A stretch of 64,000 bases of DNA from Maribellus luteus (GTDB lineage: Bacteria; Bacteroidota; Bacteroidia; Bacteroidales; Prolixibacteraceae), in contig NZ_QWGR01000001.1 in the NCBI RefSeq assembly GCF_003576475.1, forward strand, positions 372,001 through 436,000, given 5' to 3'. The position numbers were made by a program, and so were the translations under genes. This document shows, in pieces, positions 1-8,364 of the stretch. The notes beneath the pieces are model-generated. The model was not told where the DNA came from, made no database searches, and worked only from the letters and a program-made list of their open reading frames with translations. Within the stretch, counting starts at the first letter, position 1. Each line of letters opens with the position of its first letter.

Positions 1-13
1 ACAGTAAAATTAA

Positions 14-982
14 ATGGAGAAAAATACTCATAGCATTATTATCCGATTGTTCAGTGGTGAAGCTACCCCTGGCGAGAAAAGGCAAGTCGGGGAGTGGCTT
101 AACCAAAACAACGAAAACCGAAAGTTGTATACCGATCTGCAGGAAATCTGGTTGTCGGGCGGCAGTTATTCGGAATACAACCAGCAGGATGCGATGGAAC
201 AGTTTTTCGGGAGAATCCGAAAGAAAAAGGCGCGGATCTACCGAATCAATGAACTGATTAAATATGCCGCCATCGTGATGCTTCTTATATCCTTGCCGGT
301 GTTCTATTATCTCGGAAAAGAAAGTCTACATTCAGAAGATACCTATACTACCATTACCTGTGCGTTGGGAGACAAATCAACCGTGGTTTTGCCCGACAGT
401 TCACTGGTTTATTTAAACTCGGGCAGCAAACTGGTTTTCAATACTAATTTCCGGGGAGAATCGCGGAGTGTATGGCTGGAGGGAGAAGGTTATTTTTCGG
501 TCACAAAAAATACCGGTATTCCTTTTATTGTGAAGGCTTCTGATGTTACAATTGAAGTGCTGGGTACCGAGTTCAACCTAAAAGCCTATCCGGGCGAAAA
601 GGAGATTGTGGCTACGCTGGTGGAGGGAAGTGTTAATATGGCGGGCAAGTCGCAGCAGATAATCATGAAACCCTTTCAGAAAGTGGTTTATAGCACGGCA
701 GACAGTAAAATGAAGCTGTTCAGCTTAAATGATATAACACCCGAGACAGAATGGAAAGAAGGCAGACTGGCCTTTAGAAACGAGTCGCTGGCAGAATTGG
801 AATTAAAGCTTGAACGGTGGTTTGACGTGGATATTGAATTTGCAGACGAAGAGGTAAAGTCCCGCAGATTTACAGGAATACTGGAGCGCGAAAGCATCCT
901 GGAAACGATATCCTATTTCGGAACCTCAAAATACGTCGGCTATCGCATTGAGGACAATAAAATAACATTCTACTCAAAATAA
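14..982 (+). CDS. FecR-family anti-sigma factor
   Basis: Inner-membrane FecR protein that relays a signal from an outer-membrane TonB receptor to an ECF sigma factor. Seen: a cytoplasmic helical N-part (about 1-80), one membrane segment near residues 82-100, a periplasmic FecR beta domain (about 115-215) and a C-terminal DUF4974-like domain (about 250-322). The 322-aa length is normal. It lies 113 bp upstream of a SusC gene that has the STN signalling domain, its expected partner. The cognate sigma factor is not in the window and probably lies just upstream. The family call is secure; the inducing signal is inferred from the neighbouring enzymes. Confidence 0.93.
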   Translation: MEKNTHSIIIRLFSGEATPGEKRQVGEWLNQNNENRKLYTDLQEIWLSGGSYSEYNQQDAMEQFFGRIRKKKARIYRINELIKYAAIVMLLISLPVFYYLGKESLHSEDTYTTITCALGDKSTVVLPDSSLVYLNSGSKLVFNTNFRGESRSVWLEGEGYFSVTKNTGIPFIVKASDVTIEVLGTEFNLKAYPGEKEIVATLVEGSVNMAGKSQQIIMKPFQKVVYSTADSKMKLFSLNDITPETEWKEGRLAFRNESLAELELKLERWFDVDIEFADEEVKSRRFTGILERESILETISYFGTSKYVGYRIEDNKITFYSK

Positions 983-1020
983 ACAATTACAAACGAATGA
1001 AATAGTATGATTAAAATGAA

Positions 1021-1050
1021 AAAGAGGAAGTGTTGGGCCACTTCCCCTTT
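1021..1050 (+). terminator. Hairpin between fecR and susC
   Basis: Stem GGAAGTG/CACTTCC extended by AAAG/CTTT across one mismatch, with a 6-nt loop. Only a weak T-rich tail follows, so it may be a partial terminator or an mRNA processing/stability hairpin that sets fecR and susC levels apart. Confidence 0.4.
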
Positions 1051-1095
1051 AGTAAAATTTAAACCGAAGTTTAACTTTAAAATGTATTCAAATTT

Positions 1096-4000
1096 ATGAA
1101 TTTAAAACTATTTCTTCGATCCTATCGGGGGATTGAAGTAAAAAAGTGTGTAAGAATTATGAAATTAACGTGGTTTCTTATTCTGGCTTTAACCTTGCAG
1201 GTAAATGCAAGCCTTTGGTCGCAAAACACCAAAATGGATGTAACCCTTAAAAACACATCCTTGCTGGAGCTTTTCAATTACATTGAAAGCAACAGTGAGT
1301 ATCGTTTTTTTTACAGCAACGATGAAGTGGATGTAAACAAGAAGGTTACAGTGCTGGCTGATAACGAAGTTATTGGCGATATTCTGATGCAGGCATTTAG
1401 TGAGCTCCCTTATTCTTTTAAAGAATTACGGAACAATATGATTTTGGTGGAACTTAAAAATGTGTCAACTGAGTCTGTTTTAAGTCAGCAAAATTCAATT
1501 TCAGGTAAAGTGACTGATTCTTCGGGAGTTCCTCTTCCGGGCGTGACAGTACTGGTAGTTGGAACGGGTAGCGGTACTGTTACCGATGCGGATGGAAAAT
1601 ACGCTTTACCCAACGTTCCGGAGAGCGCTGTGCTGCAATTCTCGTTTATCGGGATGAAAACACAGGAGATTGCGGTAAAGGGAAAGAGTCAGATCAATGT
1701 GTCGATGCTTGAGGAGTCGATTGGTTTGGAGGAAGTTGTGGCGATTGGCTACGGAACCCAGGCAAAGAGCAATATCAGTTCCTCGATCGGTAATTTTAAG
1801 CCTTCGGAAATGACTTCCCGGCAAACGACAGGGGTGGAAGGATTGCTGCAAGGACGTGTTGCCGGGGTTGTAATATCGTCTTCATCCGGAATTCCGGGAA
1901 GTAGAAGCAGGGTAAATATCCGTGGTGCCGGCTCGTTGTCAGCAAGTAATGAGCCTCTGTATGTGATAGATGGTGTCCCGATTAATTCAGCCTCAAGTGC
2001 CGACCTGGGCAATTATGGGCAGTCAATGAATATCATGGATATTTTGAACCCCGAAGACATTGAATCGATCAACGTTTTAAAAGATGCTTCTTCTGCTGCC
2101 ATCTACGGATCGAGAGCCACCAACGGGGTAATTATCATTACTACCAAAAGCGGGAAACAGGGCAAAACCCGGGTTTCGGTAAATGCGTCTACCGGTATGC
2201 AGTGGCTTCCCCGCACCGATAAACTGCAGATGGCAGATTCGAAAACTTACCTGGAAGTGATTAACGAAGCCATTGATAACTGGAACATTCAAAAGGGAAC
2301 CAATGAAACTCCCCGCATCGATAATCCTTATCCGGGAAAAGCCGATACCGATTGGTTGGACCTGATTCTCCGGAATGCAAAAGTTCAAAATGTTTTTCTT
2401 TCGGTTACCGGCGGGAATGAGAGCTCCAATTATTATATCTCAGGAAACATTAAGCACCAGGAAGGTGTGTTCAAAGGGAACGCTGTTGACCGCTACAACC
2501 TGAAATTAAAGCAGGACAGAAAAATTTCCAATGGTTTTACCCTCGGAACAAACGTTACTTTAGGGTATAGTCAGAACAACCGGGTGCCAACGGGTTACAA
2601 TATTGGCTCGAACCTTATTCCCCGTGCTTTGGAGCAAAGAACCTGGGATTCGCCGGTTAAGCCTGACGGCAACTGGTACAGGGGAGGAGTGGAATTGTTG
2701 AACCACAACCCGGTTCAGATTTTGAACGAGGAAGATGTTTATCTGAACAACTTTAAAACCATTGCTTCGGTGTATGGCTTGTTCAAAATTACGGAGGCCT
2801 TATCGTTTAAATCTACTCTTGGTGCTGATATTGGATACACCGAAGAGCACATTTATTATACTTCGCAACATCCATACGGGAACAGTGTAGGGCGCCTGGT
2901 TGACGGACGTCGTTGGTTGACTTCCTATTTAACCGAAAACCTGGTGACCTATGATAAAATGTTTGATGACTTGTATGTGAATGTAATAGCCGGTCACTCG
3001 TTTCAGCACGATGGTTCTTCCATGGCCGAACAAACCGGAATCGGCTTTCCATCCAGCTCGTTCGATGTAAACTCGGTGGCTGCTGAAGTACAGAATGTTA
3101 CCACGGGGCTCTCGGCGTATGCGCTTCAGTCGTTCTTTACCCGGGCGCAGTTTAATTACGACCGCAAGTATTTATTGTCCTTGTCGATGAGGGCCGACGG
3201 ATCGTCAAGATTTGCACCGGAGAACAGGTATGGTTATTTCCCGTCTGTTTCGGCCGGATGGATTATGTCGGAAGAAGGATTTTGGAAAGCGAAAGGAATT
3301 TCTGCCAAAGTCCGGGCTAGCTACGGATCAACCGGAAACCAGGCCGGAATAGCAACATATGCTTACCAGGCGCTGGCTGGCGGTGGTTATAACTACAACA
3401 ATAAAAACGGATTGGGAATTGCGACCGCCGGAAACCGGAACCTGGAGTGGGAAAAAGCAAATCAAACGGACGTTGGGGTGGATCTTTCGTTCCTGAAAGG
3501 TGCGTTGACTTTTACGGCCGATGCTTTTGTTAAGAACACAAAGAATCTTTTGTACAGCAGACCAACTGCCGCCACAACCGGTTTTACAACTTACATGAGC
3601 AACATTGGATCGATGCAAAACAAAGGGATCGAATTCACAGCCGGTTATAATTTTAACCGGGGAGGTTTTAGTTATGAAACTGATTTTAATATCTCGTTTG
3701 TGCGAAACCGTTTAACTTCTTTACTGGGCGACGATGTTATTATCCGGCCGGATGCCACGCATATCCTGAAAGTAGGCGAAGAAGTCGGTAGCTTTTACAT
3801 GGTAAAACAGATCGGTATCTACCAGAGTGATGATGAAATTCCGGAAAAAATATATGCCGAAGGAGTGCGTGCAGGTGATGTTAAATACGAAGATGTAAAC
3901 GACGACGGTTACATTGACCGCGAAAACGATTCGCAAATTGTAGGATCGGCGAATCCAAAATTTACGGCCGGCTGGAACCACTCGCTTAAATACAGAAGTT

Positions 4001-4458
4001 TCGACTTAAGCTTCTTCTTTAACAGTTCGTACGGAAATAAAGTATACCAGCTCTGGACCGGAGGATATCGTTTAGGAAACGGCTATTGGCCCATGTTGCA
4101 GGACGAAGCCGATAAACGCTGGACCGGACCGGGAACAAGTAATTCGGTTCCCCGCGCCATTTACGGGGTGTCGTGGAATTCAACCAAATTTCCTTCAACC
4201 CGGTTTCTACACGACGGCTCATACATTCGTTTACGTAACATAACATTGGGGTACACCATGCCTAAAAAATGGGTGAGCAAGTTAAACATTGCCAGTTGCC
4301 GTTTGTATGTGCAGGCCGATAACCTGTTTGTGCTTACAAAATATCCGTTGCTGGACCCCGAGGTAAGTGTTAGCCTCTCGCCGGTTACAATGGGATACGA
4401 CTTCCTGTTGCCGTCTCAGCCTACTGTTATAAACTTTGGTGTTAACTTAAAACTTTAA
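1096..4458 (+). CDS. SusC/RagA-family TonB-linked outer membrane receptor with STN domain
   Basis: Outer-membrane TonB-dependent transporter that imports glycan fragments with its SusD lid. Seen in order: signal peptide (an internal Met at residue 22 is an alternative start, but the longer N-terminus is typical of the family), STN domain (about 47-115), carboxypeptidase-regulatory-like domain (about 135-205), TonB-box-like EEVVAIGYGTQ near 212-222, plug (about 235-345, with GRVAGV and IRG motifs) and a 22-strand-type barrel to the C-terminus. 1120 aa is normal. The STN domain together with the upstream FecR gene points to transenvelope induction. The SusD gene starts 4 bp after the stop. Substrate is inferred only from the downstream enzymes. 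Confidence 0.97.
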   Translation: MNLKLFLRSYRGIEVKKCVRIMKLTWFLILALTLQVNASLWSQNTKMDVTLKNTSLLELFNYIESNSEYRFFYSNDEVDVNKKVTVLADNEVIGDILMQAFSELPYSFKELRNNMILVELKNVSTESVLSQQNSISGKVTDSSGVPLPGVTVLVVGTGSGTVTDADGKYALPNVPESAVLQFSFIGMKTQEIAVKGKSQINVSMLEESIGLEEVVAIGYGTQAKSNISSSIGNFKPSEMTSRQTTGVEGLLQGRVAGVVISSSSGIPGSRSRVNIRGAGSLSASNEPLYVIDGVPINSASSADLGNYGQSMNIMDILNPEDIESINVLKDASSAAIYGSRATNGVIIITTKSGKQGKTRVSVNASTGMQWLPRTDKLQMADSKTYLEVINEAIDNWNIQKGTNETPRIDNPYPGKADTDWLDLILRNAKVQNVFLSVTGGNESSNYYISGNIKHQEGVFKGNAVDRYNLKLKQDRKISNGFTLGTNVTLGYSQNNRVPTGYNIGSNLIPRALEQRTWDSPVKPDGNWYRGGVELLNHNPVQILNEEDVYLNNFKTIASVYGLFKITEALSFKSTLGADIGYTEEHIYYTSQHPYGNSVGRLVDGRRWLTSYLTENLVTYDKMFDDLYVNVIAGHSFQHDGSSMAEQTGIGFPSSSFDVNSVAAEVQNVTTGLSAYALQSFFTRAQFNYDRKYLLSLSMRADGSSRFAPENRYGYFPSVSAGWIMSEEGFWKAKGISAKVRASYGSTGNQAGIATYAYQALAGGGYNYNNKNGLGIATAGNRNLEWEKANQTDVGVDLSFLKGALTFTADAFVKNTKNLLYSRPTAATTGFTTYMSNIGSMQNKGIEFTAGYNFNRGGFSYETDFNISFVRNRLTSLLGDDVIIRPDATHILKVGEEVGSFYMVKQIGIYQSDDEIPEKIYAEGVRAGDVKYEDVNDDGYIDRENDSQIVGSANPKFTAGWNHSLKYRSFDLSFFFNSSYGNKVYQLWTGGYRLGNGYWPMLQDEADKRWTGPGTSNSVPRAIYGVSWNSTKFPSTRFLHDGSYIRLRNITLGYTMPKKWVSKLNIASCRLYVQADNLFVLTKYPLLDPEVSVSLSPVTMGYDFLLPSQPTVINFGVNLKL

Positions 4459-4462
4459 TCGC

Positions 4463-5767
4463 ATGTGTAAAAGGAATTTAATCACAATAGCTCTCAGTAT
4501 AAGTTTGATGGTGCTTGTCTCAGGATGCGACGGTATGTTGGACTTATTTCCGCACAACAGTGTGGCTACCGACAACCTGACTGAACAGGATGCAGATTTA
4601 TTATTGAACGGACTTTATTTCTATACCCAGAATAAACCAACGGTAAACGGGTACATTACCCAGGATGTTTTAGGCGGAAACTTTATTCGGGGAGGAGCCT
4701 CTGGTTATGCTTCGTATAAAATACTGCTAAATGACTTAATTACCACTGAAAGCGGTTTTATAAGTGACCCCTGGAACGGCTATTATACCAATTTATACCA
4801 GGTAAACGAGTTTCTGGTTTCGGTAAATAAAATGCCCGACTCAAATCATAAAAACGAGCTGATTGGAGTAGCGAGCTTTTTCAGGGGGCTGATTTATTAT
4901 AACCTGGTTACCCGCTGGAGATCAGTGCCTATTTTGCGCGAACCCACAACCGACGATGTAGCTGCATCTCCTGAATCTGAAGTATGGGGTTTTGTGGAAG
5001 AGAACTTTGAAACAGCCATTGAATACTGCCAGGGTTATAGTTCCGATTATTATGTTTCGAAAGAGGCCGCCAAGGCTTTAATGGCCAGGGTGAAAATTGC
5101 CTTAGGCAAAAAAACGGAAGCAGCGGCATTGGCTGAAGAGGTGATCCTGAGCGGACATTTTTCGCTGGATGAATTTGAAAACATCTTCCGTGCGCAGACC
5201 AACGACGAGACCATATTCCGGTTTGCAAATCTTCCGGAGGAGTCGGCTATTCGCACAAGCACTTATTTCTACACCCGGGAGTCTTCGGTGGGAGGGAGTT
5301 ATATATATGCTCCAACCGATGCTGTAATGAGTATGTTTCATCCCGACGACAAGCGAAAAGATATGTCGATCGATGTTCAGGCGACCAACAATGTGTTGAA
5401 CAAATACCCGAGCGGGGAAACAGGTACCGACCCGATAATAATTACCCGTTTGGCCGAAATGTATCTGCTCAGCGCCGAAGGAAAAGGTTTTCCTGATGGT
5501 TTAGGGCGTTTAAATCAATTGCGCGAGTTCAGGGGACTGGAACCGGTTAACCCGGCAAACAGCGATGAGTTTATGGATGCAATTGTGGATGAGCGTCACC
5601 ACGAATTTTTGGGTGAAGGATTCAGATGGTTTGACCTGGTTCGCCTAAACCGGATTGAATCTGACCTGGAATTGGAAACAAAATTCAACGTACTGCCAAT
5701 CCCTTCCCGCGAAATAGAATTAAATCAGCTGCTACAGCAAAACCCGCTCTGGAATAATGCTGACTAA
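4463..5767 (+). CDS. SusD/RagB-family glycan-binding lipoprotein
   Basis: Surface lipoprotein that caps the SusC channel and binds the oligosaccharide. Signal peptide II with lipobox VSGC near residue 22, TPR-like helices in the middle (RGLIYYNLVTRWRSVP) and the usual C-terminal part (DERHHEFLGEGFRWFDLVR). At 434 aa it is shorter than many SusD proteins (about 500-600), which suggests a compact binding face. It is translationally close to susC (4-bp gap) and clearly in the same operon. Confidence 0.96.
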   Translation: MCKRNLITIALSISLMVLVSGCDGMLDLFPHNSVATDNLTEQDADLLLNGLYFYTQNKPTVNGYITQDVLGGNFIRGGASGYASYKILLNDLITTESGFISDPWNGYYTNLYQVNEFLVSVNKMPDSNHKNELIGVASFFRGLIYYNLVTRWRSVPILREPTTDDVAASPESEVWGFVEENFETAIEYCQGYSSDYYVSKEAAKALMARVKIALGKKTEAAALAEEVILSGHFSLDEFENIFRAQTNDETIFRFANLPEESAIRTSTYFYTRESSVGGSYIYAPTDAVMSMFHPDDKRKDMSIDVQATNNVLNKYPSGETGTDPIIITRLAEMYLLSAEGKGFPDGLGRLNQLREFRGLEPVNPANSDEFMDAIVDERHHEFLGEGFRWFDLVRLNRIESDLELETKFNVLPIPSREIELNQLLQQNPLWNNAD

Positions 5768-5806
5768 GTGTGGATATAACCAATTACGGATTAAAAAGAG
5801 TTAGAA

Positions 5807-6763
5807 ATGGACAGATATATAAAGAATCTTACAGCCCTGTTTTTTGCAGTCGTAGTTGTAGTATTTAACTACGGTTGTGAGAAAGACAATGATAATTTCG
5901 CACCTGAATATAAGCCCAAAACAACGGTTGGGCAGGCCCTGTTGGAGCATTCCGACATCGTTGCACAAGTTTTCTCCGACACTTCTTTTACGGTAACCCA
6001 AGGAGTGGAAGAAACAGATATTCATTTTTTAAAGATGAATGGATTAACTACCCATGCTTACATTTTAAAAATTGACTTATCAACTCCCGGCTTGCAGGTG
6101 AAGGTGGGAATGCCTTATGATAACAATGAATCGGAGAACTTTTCCAAACAGACTTTAACTGAAATTGCCCGGTTTACAGACCGGCCGGAGCACCGGGTGG
6201 TTGCAATGATTAACGCCGATTTTTGGGATGTTGGCAACATGGATCTTAGGGGGCCGTTGCATCGTAATGGCGTAATTTTAAAAGATTACTTTATTCCGAA
6301 AGCATCACTCCCACAGCAGGCTTTAAGTTTTGCTGCCATAACCAATGAAAATAAACCGTTGATCGGGGACAAGGAAGATTACCCGGCAATCAAGAATGAC
6401 TTAAAAGAAGTAACGGGTGGTGGCGCTATTGTTGTTCGGGAAGGACAAATTGCCAGTTTGCCTGCGGGGTGGACACAGGTTGATCCAAGAACCGTTTGGG
6501 GCTATACCAGTGATAATATTGTCTACTTTATGGTGGTGGATGGACGAAGTGCCCTATACTCAAATGGAATGTCTTACCATGAACTCGGAAGCGTTATGCA
6601 GGCATTGGGGTGCGAGTATGCCGTTAACTTTGACGGGGGAGGATCTTCGCAAATGATGATCAGGCGCTATGAAGCGGATGTTTTCCAGATCAGAAACAGA
6701 CCCTCGGACGGAAGTGAGCGCGCAGTAGTGAATTCATGGATGGTGGTGCTAAACGAGCCATAA
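5807..6763 (+). CDS. Phosphodiester glycosidase (NAGPA domain) lipoprotein
   Basis: Member of the family of N-acetylglucosamine-1-phosphodiester alpha-N-acetylglucosaminidase (PF09992), which cleaves a sugar from a phosphodiester. Lipobox NYGC near residue 24, then a variable segment, then the NAGPA fold from about 80 to the end with the signature NFDGGGSSQM near residue 274 and GGGAIVVREGQ near 200. It follows susD by 39 bp. Bacterial members lack assigned substrates in most cases, so the activity on a GlcNAc-1-P type bond is inference from the family name, strengthened by the GH20, EEP and GDPD genes nearby. Confidence 0.9.
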   Translation: MDRYIKNLTALFFAVVVVVFNYGCEKDNDNFAPEYKPKTTVGQALLEHSDIVAQVFSDTSFTVTQGVEETDIHFLKMNGLTTHAYILKIDLSTPGLQVKVGMPYDNNESENFSKQTLTEIARFTDRPEHRVVAMINADFWDVGNMDLRGPLHRNGVILKDYFIPKASLPQQALSFAAITNENKPLIGDKEDYPAIKNDLKEVTGGGAIVVREGQIASLPAGWTQVDPRTVWGYTSDNIVYFMVVDGRSALYSNGMSYHELGSVMQALGCEYAVNFDGGGSSQMMIRRYEADVFQIRNRPSDGSERAVVNSWMVVLNEP

Positions 6764-6787
6764 AACATTAATAAAAAAGATGAGATA

Positions 6788-8053
6788 ATGAAAACGATAG
6801 TATATTTTATGCTTGGGTTAGCAGGCATTTTGATGAACATATCCTGCTCTGACGACGTGGATGAGCAAATAAATAATCAAGAACCAATGATTGTTTCGCT
6901 GAGTACTCATATGGGAACCGCAAAAGACATCATTACGGTTTACGGTCGTAGTTTTAGTCCGGTGAAATCTGAAAATACGGTAAAATTTAACGGACTTACT
7001 GCCATTGTTTTAGAGGCCAATGCGGGAGAACTTCAGGTTGTTTTGCCGGAAATAGACGAAGGTACGTTCAACATTGAAATTACCATCAACAATAAAACAA
7101 TTGTAGGCCCCGCGTTTACCTTTAAAAAACCTACGGACAACGGCTGGGTGGTACAAACCATTGTGGGGCAAAGCGGGGTGCCGGCCATGACTGATGGCAT
7201 AGGAACTCAGGCGACTTGCAAGCTGCCCACCAGTTTGAGTTTTGCTCCCGACGGCAGTATCTGGTTTAGCGACAGGGGAAATTTTGCAATACGACGCATC
7301 TCGCCCGATGTAAATGTAACCACCATTGCCGGGAGTCCAACTTCAGATTCGTTTTTCCATCCGTGGCAGGGTAATTTCGACTCAAAAGGAAATTACTTCA
7401 TTGCAGACAAAGGAAACCACCGCGTTCAGAAAGTGACTGCGGTAACACACGAAGTAAGCACTTTTGCAACAGGCTTTAAAAACCCGATGTCGCTGGTTTT
7501 TGACGACGAGGACAATATGTATGTTGCTGACAGAGACAATAAGGCCATCAAGAAGATTACTCCCGACGGGCAGGTGACAAGCTTTGGCATTGGAATCACA
7601 CCCAACACTTTGGTGTTTACTCCGCAAGGTGATTTGATTATCGGAGGAAGCGCGAATTATACCTTGATTAAATTGACTCTTTCTTCCGGTGATGTTACTA
7701 CTATTGCAGGCGATGGTGTAAAAGGAACAAATTACAACGACGGGGAACCCGGGAATCCATTGACTGCAAAAGTGGGGCAGATCTTTGGCTTGTCCTGCGA
7801 TGCTGCCGGAAACATTTACATTGCAGATGCTTTGTATCATGTGATCCAGAAGTTTACGCCGGGTGAAAACGGGGATTACGCAAAAGGCACTATCAAAACA
7901 ATTGCCGGTACCGGTGTTAAAGGTACTGAAAACGGAAAGGCACTATCGGCAAAGTTCAATACTCCTTATGCTGTTTTGGTAACTGAAGATGGTAAAACCA
8001 TTTATGTGGCGGATACAGTACCTTTCCTTATCCGGAAATTGACATACCGCTAA
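6788..8053 (+). CDS. IPT/TIG plus NHL-repeat lipoprotein
   Basis: Predicted surface or periplasmic lipoprotein (lipobox NISC near residue 20) with an IPT/TIG immunoglobulin-like domain (about 33-115) followed by an NHL beta-propeller (about 140-421) made of recurring units such as GSIWFSDRGNFAIRRI and GNIYIADALYHVIQKF. Proteins of this architecture often sit behind SusCD pairs in place of a SusE-type surface glycan-binding protein. It is 24 bp behind the phosphodiester glycosidase, so same operon. Likely a glycan-binding role; no catalytic residues are recognisable. Confidence 0.88.
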   Translation: MKTIVYFMLGLAGILMNISCSDDVDEQINNQEPMIVSLSTHMGTAKDIITVYGRSFSPVKSENTVKFNGLTAIVLEANAGELQVVLPEIDEGTFNIEITINNKTIVGPAFTFKKPTDNGWVVQTIVGQSGVPAMTDGIGTQATCKLPTSLSFAPDGSIWFSDRGNFAIRRISPDVNVTTIAGSPTSDSFFHPWQGNFDSKGNYFIADKGNHRVQKVTAVTHEVSTFATGFKNPMSLVFDDEDNMYVADRDNKAIKKITPDGQVTSFGIGITPNTLVFTPQGDLIIGGSANYTLIKLTLSSGDVTTIAGDGVKGTNYNDGEPGNPLTAKVGQIFGLSCDAAGNIYIADALYHVIQKFTPGENGDYAKGTIKTIAGTGVKGTENGKALSAKFNTPYAVLVTEDGKTIYVADTVPFLIRKLTYR

Positions 8054-8082
8054 TAATATTGCGCCTTAAAATGTATTAAAAC

Positions 8083-8129
8083 ATTGCTTATCCGCAATCA
8101 AGCTAAATGGTTTGGTTCGGATAAGCAAT
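8083..8129 (+). terminator. Inverted repeat between NHL and GH20 genes
   Basis: Twelve-base perfect arms ATTGCTTATCCG/CGGATAAGCAAT with a 23-nt loop, followed by a T-rich stretch. It falls at the start of the 311-bp gap 8054-8364, the only large gap in the locus, so it may end or attenuate the susCD transcript. No consensus TAnnTTTG promoter was found in the remainder of the gap. Confidence 0.5.
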
Positions 8130-8364
8130 TGGTTTCGTTTAAAGGATTGCAAACTAGTTTTTACAGATTGTATCTTAACCGACCTGAAGGAGACTCAAAA
8201 AATCTTCCGCAGGCGGTAATCCCGGTATTCTGAATTATGTTACCTTAAAATTATGGTCCTGTAAGTCATTCTGTTTGTTGGTTTTTGAAGCCAATCGCAT
8301 GTTTTTCGCTATTTTGGCGGATATAGCCAAAGTTGTTTTATTCCAAATAATTCATTTAGAAAAT

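Noticed and set aside
8275-8364. Longer start for the GH20-SGNH gene
   Set aside because: Adds 30 residues before a standard signal peptide that starts at 8365.
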